From positions 3,678,001-3,742,000 of the forward strand of contig NZ_CP050022.2 in NCBI RefSeq assembly GCF_011602485.2: a stretch of 64,000 bases of DNA. The letters are read 5' to 3'. Below, piece after piece: positions 63,052 to 64,000 of this stretch. Numbering within the stretch: position 1 is the stretch's first letter; each line of letters begins with the position of its first letter. A program made the position numbers and the translations under genes. The DNA comes from Bradyrhizobium sp. 1(2017). Its GTDB lineage: Bacteria; Pseudomonadota; Alphaproteobacteria; Rhizobiales; Xanthobacteraceae. Below the pieces are notes generated by a model. The model did no database searches and was not told the origin of the DNA. It was given only the letters and a program-made list of their open reading frames with translations.

Positions 63052-64000
63052 CTAGTACAGGCGGACGATGAAATCGGTACCTTCGCCGGTCTCGCCCTGG
63101 TTGATGCCCTGGTCCGAGACGATGATCGAGCCGCCCGTGGTCAGCATCTCGTTGATCCTCGCCATGGTGTCGGCAGGGATCGTGATGCGGTCGAGGGCTT
63201 CGGCCGGGCTGTCCGGCGTGACCACCGGCTTTGCGGCAACGGGGATCACGACAGCACCGCCCTTGCGGCGTGACACGCGTCCGTCGTCATCGCGCGCAGC
63301 CGCGCGGACAGAGACCGGCAGCGACACCACCGACCAGCGCAGCGCATTGGAATCGGCCTTGTCGACTTCGGCCGTGAAGACGTGCGTGCCGAGCGGCCGG
63401 TCGCTCGGCGCGATGGTCACGGGCACCTCGAACAGCGGCGAGAAATTCTGCCGTACGTAGAGCTTGGAATCCTTGCGGCTGATGAAGACCGCGATCTGGC
63501 CGGCGCGCTTCGGCGCGTCCGGCTTTGCCGCAGGCGCGGGATCGGCAACGCGGGTCTCGTCCTTCTTCGCGTCGGGCGAGGCGGTGAGCGCCGGCGCGTC
63601 GGGCTTCCTGGCAGCGTCGAGCTTGTCGGTCGTCGTCGTCGGAGCCTTGGGCGCTTCCGCGGCCTCGACGGGCTTCGCGTCGATGCTTGCAGGCTTGGCG
63701 GGCTCGTCGGACGGCGGTTTGGCCGGGTCAGATGCCTCGGCCGTCCTGGTCTCGGTCTTGCCGGCCGGCGCAGTCGCGGCCTCGCGGGCGGGCGCATTGC
63801 CGGTGGTCACGTCCGACATCACGGTGTGACCGACCGAGGTGCGCAAATCGAGCACGCTGTCCGCACTGGCAGTCTTCGTTTCGGCCGGCTCGGCTTCAGT
63901 GGACTTGGCTTCAGTGATTTGGGCTTCAGTGGTTTGGGCTTCGGCCGACTTTGCTTGCGCACCCTTGTCGGCCTTGTCGTCGCCATTGATTTGCGGCGCG
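63052..64000 (-). CDS. L,D-transpeptidase-like protein, C-terminal part (cut by window edge)
   Basis: About 316 codons of the C-terminal part lie in the window; the frame is open to the right edge. A long Ala/Pro/Glu/Lys-rich region (to about 63520) precedes a YkuD-like domain: RAGQIAVFISRKDSKLYVRQNFSPLFEVPVTIAPSDRPLGTHVFTAEV. The catalytic motif H-G-(x)n-S-x-G-C of active L,D-transpeptidases is absent; the aligned stretch reads PAEALDRITIPADTMARINEMLTTGGSIIVSDQG, with no Cys. It may be a binding or scaffold variant. The linker has an imperfect five-residue repeat at 63891-63950. Confidence 0.8.
   Translation of the reverse strand, partial: APQINGDDKADKGAQAKSAEAQTTEAQITEAKSTEAEPAETKTASADSVLDLRTSVGHTVMSDVTTGNAPAREAATAPAGKTETRTAEASDPAKPPSDEPAKPASIDAKPVEAAEAPKAPTTTTDKLDAARKPDAPALTASPDAKKDETRVADPAPAAKPDAPKRAGQIAVFISRKDSKLYVRQNFSPLFEVPVTIAPSDRPLGTHVFTAEVDKADSNALRWSVVSLPVSVRAAARDDDGRVSRRKGGAVVIPVAAKPVVTPDSPAEALDRITIPADTMARINEMLTTGGSIIVSDQGINQGETGEGTDFIVRLY
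63891..63950. repeat. Four imperfect 15-base tandem repeats inside the L,D-transpeptidase-like gene
   Basis: Units CGGCTTCAGTGGACT, TGGCTTCAGTGATTT, GGGCTTCAGTGGTTT and GGGCTTCGGCCGACT follow each other. On the minus strand they encode the pattern TEAQ-ITEAK-STEAE in the disordered linker. Such repeats change number by slippage without breaking the frame. Confidence 0.7.

Overview
The window reads as chromosomal DNA of a high-GC alphaproteobacterium, most probably Bradyrhizobium or a close relative in the Nitrobacteraceae. The basis is base composition and codon use, the alphaproteobacterial order pepA / lptF-lptG-lptD-surA-pdxA-rsmA, the pgsA-hdaA-ppk-ppx block beside purM-purN, and palindromic intergenic repeats of a type I associate with Bradyrhizobium. 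This is recognition by eye; no database search was run. No rRNA, tRNA, complete insertion sequence, prophage or CRISPR array was seen.

Layout. 1-280 is the 3' end of gmk. 281-10986 is an accessory stretch: two proteins sharing an unnamed Cys/Trp motif, a caspase-family protease in tandem with a small secreted protein, several very small secreted or membrane proteins, an H-NS family protein, a low-affinity iron permease-like protein, two Crp/Fnr regulators, and a low-GC patch near 6.8-7.6 kb. 10987-19707 (minus strand) is a zinc alcohol dehydrogenase followed upstream by the tightly coupled envelope/housekeeping operon lptF-lptG-lptD-surA-pdxA-rsmA. 20050-22657 (plus) is pepA, holC and a lipoprotein gene. 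22727-25297 holds a membrane protein, a divergent monooxygenase/MarR pair with a clear operator, and a solute-binding protein. 25451-29608 holds an ABC-F ATPase, small proteins, ndk and a TerC-like membrane protein.

29846-35011 (minus) is pgsA-like, hdaA, ppk and ppx, linking phospholipid synthesis, control of DnaA and polyphosphate metabolism; purM-purN diverge from it and end against a cold-shock gene. 37553-46998 is mixed: an outer-membrane beta-barrel protein, two LysR regulators each divergent from a likely target, tandem GNAT-like proteins, an isochorismatase-like protein lacking its catalytic cysteine, a class III aminotransferase, RNase D and a quinone oxidoreductase-like enzyme. 47075-51088 (minus) is a four-gene translationally coupled cluster: metallophosphoesterase, two permeases and a sugar/glycerol-phosphate type binding protein, without an ATPase gene. 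The right end has selO, aspS, a large membrane-anchored periplasmic protein, the malic enzyme maeB, a DoxX protein, a DHFR-like reductase, a polysaccharide deacetylase, an exported glutathione peroxidase and a partial L,D-transpeptidase-like protein.

The most unusual content is the accessory interval that separates gmk from rsmA, genes that are close convergent neighbours in related alphaproteobacteria as far as I recall. The best candidates for something undescribed there are the caspase/secreted-protein pair and the paired Cys/Trp-motif proteins.
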